A stretch of 35,364 nt of DNA from Deltaproteobacteria bacterium (GTDB lineage Bacteria > Desulfobacterota > GWC2-55-46 > JAJCZF01), in NCBI GenBank assembly GCA_029262475.1, contig JAJCZG010000048.1, forward strand, positions 1 through 35,364, in the 5' to 3' direction. A program made the position numbers and the translations under genes. Below the pieces are notes generated by a model. The model did no database searches. It saw only the letters and a program-made list of their open reading frames with translations, and was not told the origin of the DNA. Every line of letters starts with the position of its first letter. Position 1 is the first letter of the stretch. Positions 8,643 to 15,463 of this stretch are shown here, in pieces.

Positions 8643-9506
8643 CTACGAAAGAAAGTTCCTTACCGCCTCCTTGACGAAGCCGATATCCACTCCCGTACTC
8701 GTACAATATCCCATCGGGCGCGTATTGACGATACCGAATACAGGCATCGGGTATGCGTCTCGAACGCCGCTTATGAGGTCGCGCTCGCAGGCTACGGCTA
8801 TTACGGCGTGAGGCCTGAGTTCAACGACCTTCCTCCGCGCAACGGTCCCTCCGGTGGAGACGAAGAGCTCGACGCCGAACTCCTCCATCACCGTAAGGAG
8901 GTCTGCTATTTCGCATTTGCCGCAGCTTACGCAGTTGCTTACGTCCTTTGTGACCTTGATCTTACAGTCCTCGTACTGTATGCAGTGGGGCATGAGTATC
9001 AGAACGCGCCCAGGCTTTATCCTTCTACGCATCTTAAGCACTATACCGTTATTTATATCCAGAAACGCCCGCTCTATCTTAATCTTTGGTATACGGACGA
9101 GTTTACCGGCGATTAGCATCAGCGGCAGGTATATCTTAAAGAGCGCCCACCTGAGCGGGCCTGAAGAAAATATCGTCCTCCCGGTGAGGATGGCTAAGAA
9201 GACTGCCGCCATTCCGCCCACGAGCAAGAACGCAAGTGAGGCCGCCGTAACGCCTACAGCGTACGGGAGAGCCGGATGTATCGCAGATAGCCCTACGGTC
9301 GGCACGTACCAGAAGAAGAAGAGGATAGCAGTAACCGCCAGAGCCGATATTGCCAGAAGGATAAGGAGAAAACCCTTGCTCGGGCTGTACTCTACGCTCC
9401 CGGTGCCATCGTAAGAAGGCGTGCCTGCTCCGGGCTCCCCTGAGTCACTTGAAGCGCCCACAGGGCCGGAGTCTTCGGTAATCTTTTCATTTAGCCCGGT
9501 ACTCAT
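8643..9506 (-). CDS. DUF116 membrane protein with cysteine-rich cytosolic domain
   Basis: The 287-residue protein has an acidic, Ser/Gly-rich N-terminus, two transmembrane helices at about 46-68 and 81-108, and a C-terminal DUF116 domain. The domain carries cysteines at 175, 181, 192, 195, 198, 240 and 268, including CVSCGKC, suggesting an iron-sulfur or zinc site. The function of DUF116 is not established. Pairing with fmt is a known gene-neighbour pattern in delta-type genomes. Its ATG overlaps the TGA stop of fmt (ATGA), so the two are translationally coupled. Upstream def and fmt remove or add the formyl group of initiator Met, but I see nothing that links the domain directly to that chemistry. 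Confidence 0.8.
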   Translation of the reverse strand: MSTGLNEKITEDSGPVGASSDSGEPGAGTPSYDGTGSVEYSPSKGFLLILLAISALAVTAILFFFWYVPTVGLSAIHPALPYAVGVTAASLAFLLVGGMAAVFLAILTGRTIFSSGPLRWALFKIYLPLMLIAGKLVRIPKIKIERAFLDINNGIVLKMRRRIKPGRVLILMPHCIQYEDCKIKVTKDVSNCVSCGKCEIADLLTVMEEFGVELFVSTGGTVARRKVVELRPHAVIAVACERDLISGVRDAYPMPVFGIVNTRPMGYCTSTGVDIGFVKEAVRNFLS

Positions 9507-10459
9507 CCAAGCAACTCCCCACTCTCAATCCTAAACCCCCTGAGGAGGTCTTCGGTCTTCATGCGTCTCTTACCCTCAAGCTGAAGCTCGGTGATACCAT
9601 ATAAGCTTCCCGCTCCGCAGACGACATTTATCGCGCTACCTGATACAGAGTAGACCTCTCCGGGGCGGCGGGCTCCGTCGCCCTGCGTCTCCACTACCCC
9701 TCCGGCGTGAACCTTAAGCGACTTTCCTTTGACAGAGGTAAAGGCTCCCGGCCACGGGGAAAAACCCCTGACGTGAAAGTCCACATCGCGCGCCGACTTT
9801 CTCCAATCTATCCTACCGTCCTCTTTCTTAAGGAGCGGCGCTACCGATACCCCCGACTCAGGCTGGGGACTCGGTTTGAGTGTGCCGCCGGTTAGCCCGT
9901 CTATCGTCTCTATCAGGAGCTCCGCTCCAATAACGGAGAGGCGATTTAGTAGGTCTCCGGCAGTCTCTTTGTCGCCAATACCGGTCGCCCTCTTCATGAG
10001 CACGGGGCCGGTGTCCATCCCCTCGTCCATAAACATCGTCGTTACGCCCGACTCGCTATCGCCATTTATTATGGCCCAGTTCACCGGGGCCGCGCCCCTG
10101 TATGCCGGGAGGAGCGAGGAGTGTACGTTTACGCACCCGAGCTTCGGTATCCCGAGAAGACCCTTCGGGAGTATCTTACCATAAGCTACTACAACGACTA
10201 CGTCCGGGGCGAGCCCTGTTAATTCACAAGCGAACTCCTCACCTCTTATGCTATCCGGCTGAAGCACCGGGAGCCCGAGACCTAGCGCGCACACCTTAAC
10301 CGGCGGCGGGGCTAACGCCCTCCCGCGCCCTCTTGGTTTATCGGGCTGAGTTATGACGGATAAAACTTCTAAACCCTTACTAGCCAGCGCTTCGAGGCTC
10401 GGGACTGCGAAACCGGGCGTCCCCATAAAGACCACCCTTAAGGGAGTTCTATTAACCAT
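9503..10459 (-). CDS. fmt: Methionyl-tRNA formyltransferase
   Basis: This enzyme formylates Met-tRNA(fMet) using 10-formyl-tetrahydrofolate so that translation can start. The 318-residue length is standard. Signature motifs are FMGTPGFAVPSLEAL near the N-terminus, the NVHSSLLPAYRGAAP catalytic segment (Asn111, His113) and MDEGMDTGPVL with the catalytic Asp149, followed by the C-terminal tRNA-binding domain. The gene lies 112 bases downstream of def on the same strand, the common def-fmt pairing, and overlaps the DUF116 start by four bases. No clear Shine-Dalgarno precedes the ATG; the upstream bases are T-rich, so initiation may be weak or coupled in another way. Confidence 0.97.
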   Translation of the reverse strand: MVNRTPLRVVFMGTPGFAVPSLEALASKGLEVLSVITQPDKPRGRGRALAPPPVKVCALGLGLPVLQPDSIRGEEFACELTGLAPDVVVVVAYGKILPKGLLGIPKLGCVNVHSSLLPAYRGAAPVNWAIINGDSESGVTTMFMDEGMDTGPVLMKRATGIGDKETAGDLLNRLSVIGAELLIETIDGLTGGTLKPSPQPESGVSVAPLLKKEDGRIDWRKSARDVDFHVRGFSPWPGAFTSVKGKSLKVHAGGVVETQGDGARRPGEVYSVSGSAINVVCGAGSLYGITELQLEGKRRMKTEDLLRGFRIESGELLG

Positions 10460-10571
10460 AGAGAAAAAGTCTCAATTTTATAAATTTAAAGTTCAGTAAG
10501 TAACGGTTAGAAACGACCTGCGTTTGAGAGTATAGACCCTTACGGCTTTTGCATCAGCCATCCCGAGGTGG

Positions 10572-11171
10572 TCAGAGCAAAGCCTGGTCGGGTGCATTTT
10601 CGGCCATGTACTTCTTGTACTTCCTCTTTAGCATGTCGCGCTTTACCCAGCTTACCCTGTCTATGATGAGCACGCCGTCCAGGTGGTCTAACTCGTGCTG
10701 CAAGAGCACGGCCTGGAAGCCGAACGCGTCGATCTCTACAGGGTTAAAATCACGGTCAAGGGCTTTGACCTTCACATGGTCGGCCCTCTTTATATCGGCG
10801 GTGATGCCGGGGAAGCTAAGGCAGCCCTCGCCGTAGATAATCTCACCCTCCGAAAAGGTTATTTCAGGATTTATAAGGACGATCATCCTCTTCCTTCTAT
10901 CCGCACCCTTCCATTCGCCGCCACCGGTCTCGGTCCCGGAGCCGGATGCGGAATCATCGTCTTCGTCGTCATACCTGTACAGGTCCGTTATTATAACCCT
11001 CCTGGGCACACCGACCTGATTAGCGGCGAGACCGACGCTCTTATCATCATCCATGACCGTATCGAGCATATCGCCTATAAGGGTACTGACTTCGGCGTCC
11101 ATCTTCTCGACCGGCACACTCTTCTCCTTTAGCACCGGAGCCGGGTATGTAACAATCTCACGTACAGCCAT
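10572..11171 (-). CDS. def: Peptide deformylase with acidic insertion
   Basis: This metalloenzyme removes the formyl group from nascent chains. Motif 2 EGCLSFPG (Cys117) and motif 3 QHELDHLDG (His159, Glu160, His163) provide the metal ligands and catalytic glutamate. Motif 1 reads SVGLAANQVGVP (about 45-56), where the usual first Gly of GxGxAAxQ is Ser45. At 199 residues it is longer than the common 165-190. The extra length is an acidic, Gly/Ser-rich insertion at about residues 68-95 between the motif 1 strand and the next strand; this is probably a surface loop. GAGAGG lies 6 bases before the ATG. It is the first gene of def-fmt-DUF116-ubiU. Confidence 0.95.
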   Translation of the reverse strand: MAVREIVTYPAPVLKEKSVPVEKMDAEVSTLIGDMLDTVMDDDKSVGLAANQVGVPRRVIITDLYRYDDEDDDSASGSGTETGGGEWKGADRRKRMIVLINPEITFSEGEIIYGEGCLSFPGITADIKRADHVKVKALDRDFNPVEIDAFGFQAVLLQHELDHLDGVLIIDRVSWVKRDMLKRKYKKYMAENAPDQALL

Positions 11172-11213
11172 AAATAGCCTCTCTAATGGAAATTATAAAT
11201 GTCTTAATTATAT

Positions 11214-11238
11214 ATTATATCCTATATACCGGTTTCAA
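11214..11238 (-). promoter_or_regulatory. Possible def promoter
   Basis: A perfect -10 hexamer TATAAT (minus strand, 11214-11219) lies about 43 bases before the def start. The nearest -35-like element TTGAAA (11233-11238) is only 13 bases away, too close for a classical sigma70 promoter. The -10 may work with a weak -35, or the real start may use another of the overlapping AT-rich boxes. Confidence 0.3.
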
Positions 11239-11383
11239 GTAAGTAAAAATAGCTACTTCGGACTAAAAAAGTCCTGTTCACCGGCCTCATCCGTGAGCCC
11301 TCGCCAGCTCGCCCGTCTTTGATAGCCTTGAAGATCTATACCGATGAGCAGACGAGGAGAGAATGCGTCTATGATACATCCCG

Positions 11384-11412
11384 TTGCTATAGCGGAAAAA
11401 TTCATTCATAAT
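11384..11412 (+). promoter_or_regulatory. Promoter-like element overlapping the first GCTATAGC palindrome
   Basis: TTGCTA (11384-11389), a 17-base spacer and CATAAT (11407-11412) resemble a sigma70 promoter with a 4/6 -35 and a 5/6 -10. The palindrome GCTATAGC at 11386-11393 overlaps the -35. This one is weaker than the promoter at 11460. Confidence 0.3.
11386..11393. repeat. GCTATAGC palindrome, copy 1
   Basis: Perfect 8-bp palindrome, followed after six bases by ATTCATT. It is one of three copies within 196 bases and overlaps a possible -35 element. Confidence 0.6.
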
Positions 11413-11459
11413 TCAGAGATTCTTAACCCTCTGCTATTAATGACTGGGCTAACTTCCCC

Positions 11460-11488
11460 TTGACATGCTATAGCTTTTCCTGTATTAT
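11460..11488 (+). promoter_or_regulatory. Strong sigma70-type promoter with palindrome in its spacer
   Basis: A consensus -35 TTGACA (11460-11465), exactly 17 bases of spacer and -10 TATTAT (11483-11488) are seen. The palindromic octamer GCTATAGC (11467-11474) sits inside the spacer, a typical place for a repressor operator or for an activator that remodels the spacer. Transcription would start near 11495 and run rightward towards the terminator at 11784-11825. Confidence 0.55.
11467..11474. repeat. GCTATAGC palindrome, copy 2
   Basis: Perfect 8-bp palindrome in the spacer of the TTGACA-N17-TATTAT promoter. Confidence 0.6.
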
Positions 11489-11540
11489 AAATCTATTGGT
11501 TGGAAATAGAAGCTCTTAACTCTTGATTTTATTGGGGTTA

Positions 11541-11657
11541 ATGATTTTAACTGAATTAACCATATTAATGAACGCTATAGCATTCATTGGTGACATAGTG
11601 AGCCAACATGTATCGAAAGGGCTCGCTTTAATACATCGGGAAGCCGTCTCATACTAA
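11541..11657 (+). CDS. Candidate 38-residue small protein
   Basis: The ORF opens with ATG five bases after a GGGG tract and lies about 50 bases downstream of the strong promoter at 11460-11488, and it ends before the terminator at 11784. The predicted peptide is hydrophobic in its first half (MILTELTILMNAIAFIG) and more polar and basic in its second half. I do not recognise it. The ORF is short enough to occur by chance, the ribosome site is poor, and the third palindrome lies inside it, so it could equally be a non-coding leader or a remnant. Confidence 0.2.
   Translation: MILTELTILMNAIAFIGDIVSQHVSKGLALIHREAVSY
11567..11588. repeat. GCTATAGC palindrome, copy 3, within a 22-bp dyad
   Basis: The octamer at 11574-11581 is the centre of a 22-bp inverted repeat: AATGAA, C, GCTATAGC, A, TTCATT. 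Only one base pair (C opposite A) breaks the symmetry, so the full dyad could be the complete binding site of a dimeric regulator. Confidence 0.6.
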
Positions 11658-11783
11658 GCCGGAACCAAGTAAAGATGGCGCAAGGAAAAGTTTCATGACG
11701 GGACACCTTGCCACGGACGCCTGAAATAATATCTTCTAATTTCTCGTGAATTCAAGACGGATTCACAGATATCTGGTGATGAC

Positions 11784-11825
11784 GCCGCAATTTCGCTTTC
11801 TACTTGCGATCTCTGCGGCTTTTTT
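11784..11825 (+). terminator. Intrinsic terminator upstream of the GGDEF gene
   Basis: The outer stem GCCGCA/TGCGGC and inner stem TCGC/GCGA are stacked, followed directly by six T residues. It ends 61 bases before the start codon of the diguanylate cyclase. It could end a separate short transcript started near 11495, or act as an attenuator in a long cyclase leader. Confidence 0.6.
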
Positions 11826-11886
11826 ATACCGGGGCCGTGGCGTGTTAAAAACTGGAATAAGTATAAGAAGGAACCGACTTTAAGGT

Positions 11887-12798
11887 ATGAATAAAGTATT
11901 GAACATAGAGAGAGAACGCGTTCTCGTAGTAGACGATAAACTCCAGCACCGGGAACTCCTGAAAGCCCTCCTCGATAAGGAAGGCTACGACGTAACCGCC
12001 GTTTCGGACGGTGAGGAAGCGCTCATAAAGATCGGGTCGGTCGTTCCGGACCTCATACTGCTCGATCTAAAGATGCCCGGTATCGACGGCTTCGAGGTCT
12101 GTCGGCGACTTAAAAGCCAGGATGAAACGCGCGACACTCCAGTCATACTGCTAACGTGCACCACGGAGACGGAGAGTGTAACAAGGGGCTTTGACGCGGG
12201 CGCTGCCGACTACGTCACGAAACCGTGCGATAACAAAGTACTGCTGGCGAGGATAAGAGCTCATCTGGCGCTCTTTACAAAGACCAAGAGGCTGATGTTA
12301 TTCGCAGAGAGAGACGCCCTTACGAACCTTGCCAACAGGAGGCGCTTCGACGAATTTCTGGAGCTTGAATGGAGACGAGCTAAACGCGGCCAAACCCTTA
12401 TCGCCATGCTGCTCCTCGATATAGACTATTTCAAAGCATATAACGACACCTACGGACATCTCGAAGGCGACAGGGTCTTACAAGATGTCGCAAAAGAGAT
12501 CAAGAATACCTGCAACAGGCCCGGAGACCTTTATGCGCGTTACGGAGGTGAGGAGTTCGCCGTCATCTTCGGTAACATCACCAAAGGCGCGGCGGAGATA
12601 ATCGCGGAAAGGCTAAGGCGGAAGATCGAGGCCTTGAGGATTCCTCACAAGGCCTCCAGTATATCGGATGTGCTGACTGTAAGCATCGGCGTATCTTCGA
12701 TAGTGCCTTCAAAGGAAGACCCGCCTACAAACCTCATTTCACTTGCCGATAAACACCTCTATGAAGCGAAGAACGGTGGCCGAAACCGCGTAATCTAG
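11887..12798 (+). CDS. Response regulator diguanylate cyclase (REC-GGDEF, PleD-like)
   Basis: The 303-residue cytosolic protein has an N-terminal receiver domain (about 10-130) with acidic pocket Asp16/Asp17, phosphoacceptor Asp60 in LILLDLKMPG and Lys112 in the TKP motif. A GGDEF domain (about 140-303) carries the active-site GGEEF at 220-224, so it should make c-di-GMP from two GTP. The allosteric inhibitory site RxxD is present (Arg211 to Asp214, five residues before GGEEF), predicting product feedback. There is no adjacent histidine kinase, so it is an orphan regulator. The Shine-Dalgarno is poor: GAAGGA is 13 bases and AAGG only one or two bases from the ATG. Its last codon overlaps the end of convergent priA. 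Outputs may include the type IV pilus (pilT at 31952), but that link is speculation. Confidence 0.93.
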   Translation: MNKVLNIERERVLVVDDKLQHRELLKALLDKEGYDVTAVSDGEEALIKIGSVVPDLILLDLKMPGIDGFEVCRRLKSQDETRDTPVILLTCTTETESVTRGFDAGAADYVTKPCDNKVLLARIRAHLALFTKTKRLMLFAERDALTNLANRRRFDEFLELEWRRAKRGQTLIAMLLLDIDYFKAYNDTYGHLEGDRVLQDVAKEIKNTCNRPGDLYARYGGEEFAVIFGNITKGAAEIIAERLRRKIEALRIPHKASSISDVLTVSIGVSSIVPSKEDPPTNLISLADKHLYEAKNGGRNRVI

Positions 12799-15275
12799 AC
12801 CGTTATAAGCGGGTCGATATCTATCGAGACATTAACCCCTTTCTTGCCTTTGCTATCAAAACGCCCCTTTAAATCCCTGATAAACCCGTTCAGCACCACG
12901 GCGCTCCCGGCCTTTATGAGGAGCTGCCACCTGTGCCTGCCCTTAAGCCTCCCTATGAGCGCAGGAACCGGGCCCAGCACCCTCACCCCGGTAAAGTTGC
13001 TGTTTCTCGTAAGGGTATCCGATATCCGCTTAAGCTCCATTGCGCCCGAGGAAACTGCGGCCTCCAAAGGGCCGTCTATCCTTATTACGGAGAGCTTTGA
13101 AAAAGGCGGATACCATACGGCCTCTCGCTCAAGTATCTCTTCGGCATAGAAGGCGTCGTAGTCGTGTTTCAGTGCCGCAGTGAAGCAGAAATGATCGGGG
13201 TTAACGGTCTGGATTATAACCTTGGCTGGGAGGGCTCCGCGCCCGGCGCGCCCGGAGGCCTGAGCTATCAACTGAAATGTCCGCTCCGCCCCCCTGAAGT
13301 CCGGGATATTTAGAGAAGTATCCCCCGAGATGACACCGACAAGCGTAATGCCCGGAAAGTCATGCCCCTTTGAGACCATCTGAGTTCCTATAAGGAAATC
13401 CACCTCGCCAGAGTCCATCGCCCGTAGTATCTTCTTCGCCTCGCCCCTCTTCCTCGTCGTATCCCTATCGAGGCGGGCAATATTAGCCTCTGGAAAGAGG
13501 GTTTTAATCTCTTCTTCCACCTTCTCGGTGCCGATGCCCGGGCTCTCCAGGTTAACGCCCTTACATACCGGGCAGGTATCCGGGACCGTGATGGAGTAGT
13601 CGCAGTAATGGCACCTTAAGAGCCCCGGCCCCTTGTGGAGCGTAAGCGTAACCGAGCAGTTTACGCACTCGGGGGCCGCTCCGCAGTCCTTACAGATTAC
13701 AAAATTTGAAAAGCCCCGGCGGTTAAGGAATATTAAGGCCTGCTCTTTCCTTAGAAGGGTCTCCCCAAGGAGTGAGACGAGCCTCTCGGAGAGGGAACCG
13801 CCCCCGCTCTCGTCCTCGCCCTTCTTAACCCCTTTCATGTCCACCAGCTCGACCGGCGGCATCTCGCGCTCCATAACGCGCTTTGTGAGTGTTAGAAGCT
13901 TTAGCTTCCCTTGCGTTTGGTTATAAAAGCTCTCGACCGAGGGTGTCGCCGAGGCGAGCATCACCGTAATGCCGAGGGTTTTAGCAAGGATTAAGGCCGC
14001 GTCCTTTGCATTGTACTTTACCCCCTCTTCCTGCTTATAGCTGGTGTCGTGCTCCTCGTCCACTATTATAAGGCCGAGATCCTTAAGCGGCGAAAATAAT
14101 GCGCTCCTCGTCCCTATTACTATATCTGCCTCGCCGCCGTATATGCGTCGCCACTGGAAGTAGCGCTCGGACTCGGTTAAGCCGCTGTGTATGATAGCCA
14201 CCCTGCCCGGAAAGGCCTCCGTAAGGTACTCCGAAGCAACGGGAGTAAGCGCAATCTCGGGGACGAGGACAATCGCACGCTTACCGAGACTAACCGCCTC
14301 TTCTATGCATTTAAGGTATACAAGGGTCTTGCCGCTCCCGGTTACGCCGTACAGGAGAAAGGGTTTATAGCCTCCCTCATTTAGAGCACTACTCACGGCC
14401 CGGGTAGCCTTAGCCTGCTCCGGGGTCGGTGTATGGTGCGCCGCGCTCCTGGCCGGAGCGCCCGAGAGGGCGTCCAGTACGCGCTCTCGACGTTCTTCGG
14501 TAACAAAACCTTTTTCGATCAAACCCTTTAGCGGAGCTGGCGTTACGCCAATACTGGCGAACAACTCCTCTACCTTAAGCGGCGGCGGGGAGGTATCAGT
14601 CTCGTCGGCTATCTTCACAAGGTAGCGAAGTATCTCCGCCTGCTTCGGTGAGCCCTTTAACGAAGATATGGTCTCCTCCCAATCAATACCGTCTTTTAGG
14701 GAAATGAACCTCTCCATACGCCTCCCACCGGCCCCTGAGAGAGAATCTTCTTCCACTAAAAGGCCATCGCCTACGAGCTTTTTTACGGCTGAGCCGACAG
14801 AAAAACCCTTGAGACGTTTTGAAAGAAGCGAGAGCGTTACCCCTCCGGCGGCGGCGAGTATGATATCTCTTTCAACACCGGAGAGGGCCGTTCTTGCGAA
14901 CTCCTCACCAGAAGATGTCGGGCGGATAAGTTTTTTGCTCTTTATATTAATTGAAGACGGATGAGAAAGGGAGAGGACTTCACCGAGTGGGGCAAAGTAG
15001 TATGAGGCGATAAGCTTAAAACATTTAAGGCGCGCTTCGTCGAATAACGGCGCGTCGTCCAAGACCTCTATTACGGATTTAACTCTGGTAAGCTCGGTAC
15101 CGGCCTTAACGCCGACGACATACCCTGTGACCTTGCGCCTGCCGAAGGGGACGAGCACGCGGCGGCCAAAGAGCTCGTCTGGCGCTACCTCACCCTTTAG
15201 CGAATACGTAAAGAGACCATCAACAGGTAGGTCCACCGTAACGTCTAAAAAGACTTTCTTTTCTTCCTTTGGCAT
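12795..15275 (-). CDS. priA: Primosomal protein N' (replication restart helicase PriA)
   Basis: This 3'-to-5' helicase recognises stalled or repaired forks and reloads the replicative helicase. The 826-residue product has an N-terminal 3'-DNA-binding domain, Walker A GVTGSGKT at 310-317, the DEEH box at 406-409, and a paired zinc-binding region with CKDCG, CVNC, CHYC and CPVC that is diagnostic of PriA. Conserved GTQMVSKGHDFP and SGRAGRG helicase motifs follow. It is slightly longer than the E. coli protein (about 730). It lies downstream of dnaB on the same strand with a 188-base gap that shows no clear terminator. Its TAG stop shares the tetranucleotide CTAG with the stop of the convergent GGDEF gene. 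Confidence 0.97.
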   Translation of the reverse strand: MPKEEKKVFLDVTVDLPVDGLFTYSLKGEVAPDELFGRRVLVPFGRRKVTGYVVGVKAGTELTRVKSVIEVLDDAPLFDEARLKCFKLIASYYFAPLGEVLSLSHPSSINIKSKKLIRPTSSGEEFARTALSGVERDIILAAAGGVTLSLLSKRLKGFSVGSAVKKLVGDGLLVEEDSLSGAGGRRMERFISLKDGIDWEETISSLKGSPKQAEILRYLVKIADETDTSPPPLKVEELFASIGVTPAPLKGLIEKGFVTEERRERVLDALSGAPARSAAHHTPTPEQAKATRAVSSALNEGGYKPFLLYGVTGSGKTLVYLKCIEEAVSLGKRAIVLVPEIALTPVASEYLTEAFPGRVAIIHSGLTESERYFQWRRIYGGEADIVIGTRSALFSPLKDLGLIIVDEEHDTSYKQEEGVKYNAKDAALILAKTLGITVMLASATPSVESFYNQTQGKLKLLTLTKRVMEREMPPVELVDMKGVKKGEDESGGGSLSERLVSLLGETLLRKEQALIFLNRRGFSNFVICKDCGAAPECVNCSVTLTLHKGPGLLRCHYCDYSITVPDTCPVCKGVNLESPGIGTEKVEEEIKTLFPEANIARLDRDTTRKRGEAKKILRAMDSGEVDFLIGTQMVSKGHDFPGITLVGVISGDTSLNIPDFRGAERTFQLIAQASGRAGRGALPAKVIIQTVNPDHFCFTAALKHDYDAFYAEEILEREAVWYPPFSKLSVIRIDGPLEAAVSSGAMELKRISDTLTRNSNFTGVRVLGPVPALIGRLKGRHRWQLLIKAGSAVVLNGFIRDLKGRFDSKGKKGVNVSIDIDPLITV

Positions 15276-15463
15276 ACTTATCCGTTTTGCAAGGGTTCAT
15301 TAGTTTATTAGAGTAAGAGAAGTTTAGGATGATATACCTGGCGGCGGGAGCTCGGCAGGAAGGCGTAAGGCGGCAATTTTAAAAAATTTTAACCCTACAG
15401 AGTGAGTATGACGCTAAATATAAAAGATTACCGGAGATACGAGAGCGCCTGGCCGGGAGTCGG

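Larger units (their letters stand above)
11172..11886. other. 715-bp intergenic region with repeated palindromes and a candidate transcript
   Basis: This is the longest gene-free stretch, between divergent def and the GGDEF regulator. Part of it (about 11390-11610) is visibly more AT-rich than its surroundings. It contains a hairpin at 11259-11273 (GGACT/AGTCC), three copies of GCTATAGC (11386, 11467, 11574), two promoter-like pairs, two short ORFs of 38-39 codons (11344-11463 and 11541-11657), a small stem at 11746-11766 (GTGAAT/ATTCAC) and a terminator at 11784-11825. I searched by eye for tmRNA, RNase P, SRP RNA and c-di-GMP riboswitch core motifs and found none. Confidence 0.6.

Noticed and set aside
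11259-11273. Hairpin GGACT/AGTCC with an A-rich loop as a terminator
   Set aside because: The T-run is within the loop on the minus strand, not after the stem, and no gene ends nearby.
11344-11463. A 39-codon ORF containing palindrome copy 1
   Set aside because: No ribosome binding site and no sequence resemblance beyond the shared palindrome; considered chance.
11600-11886. Possible c-di-GMP (GEMM) riboswitch before the diguanylate cyclase
   Set aside because: The conserved core (such as GCAAAGCC-like and tetraloop receptor elements) was not found on reading; a covariance search would be the decisive test.
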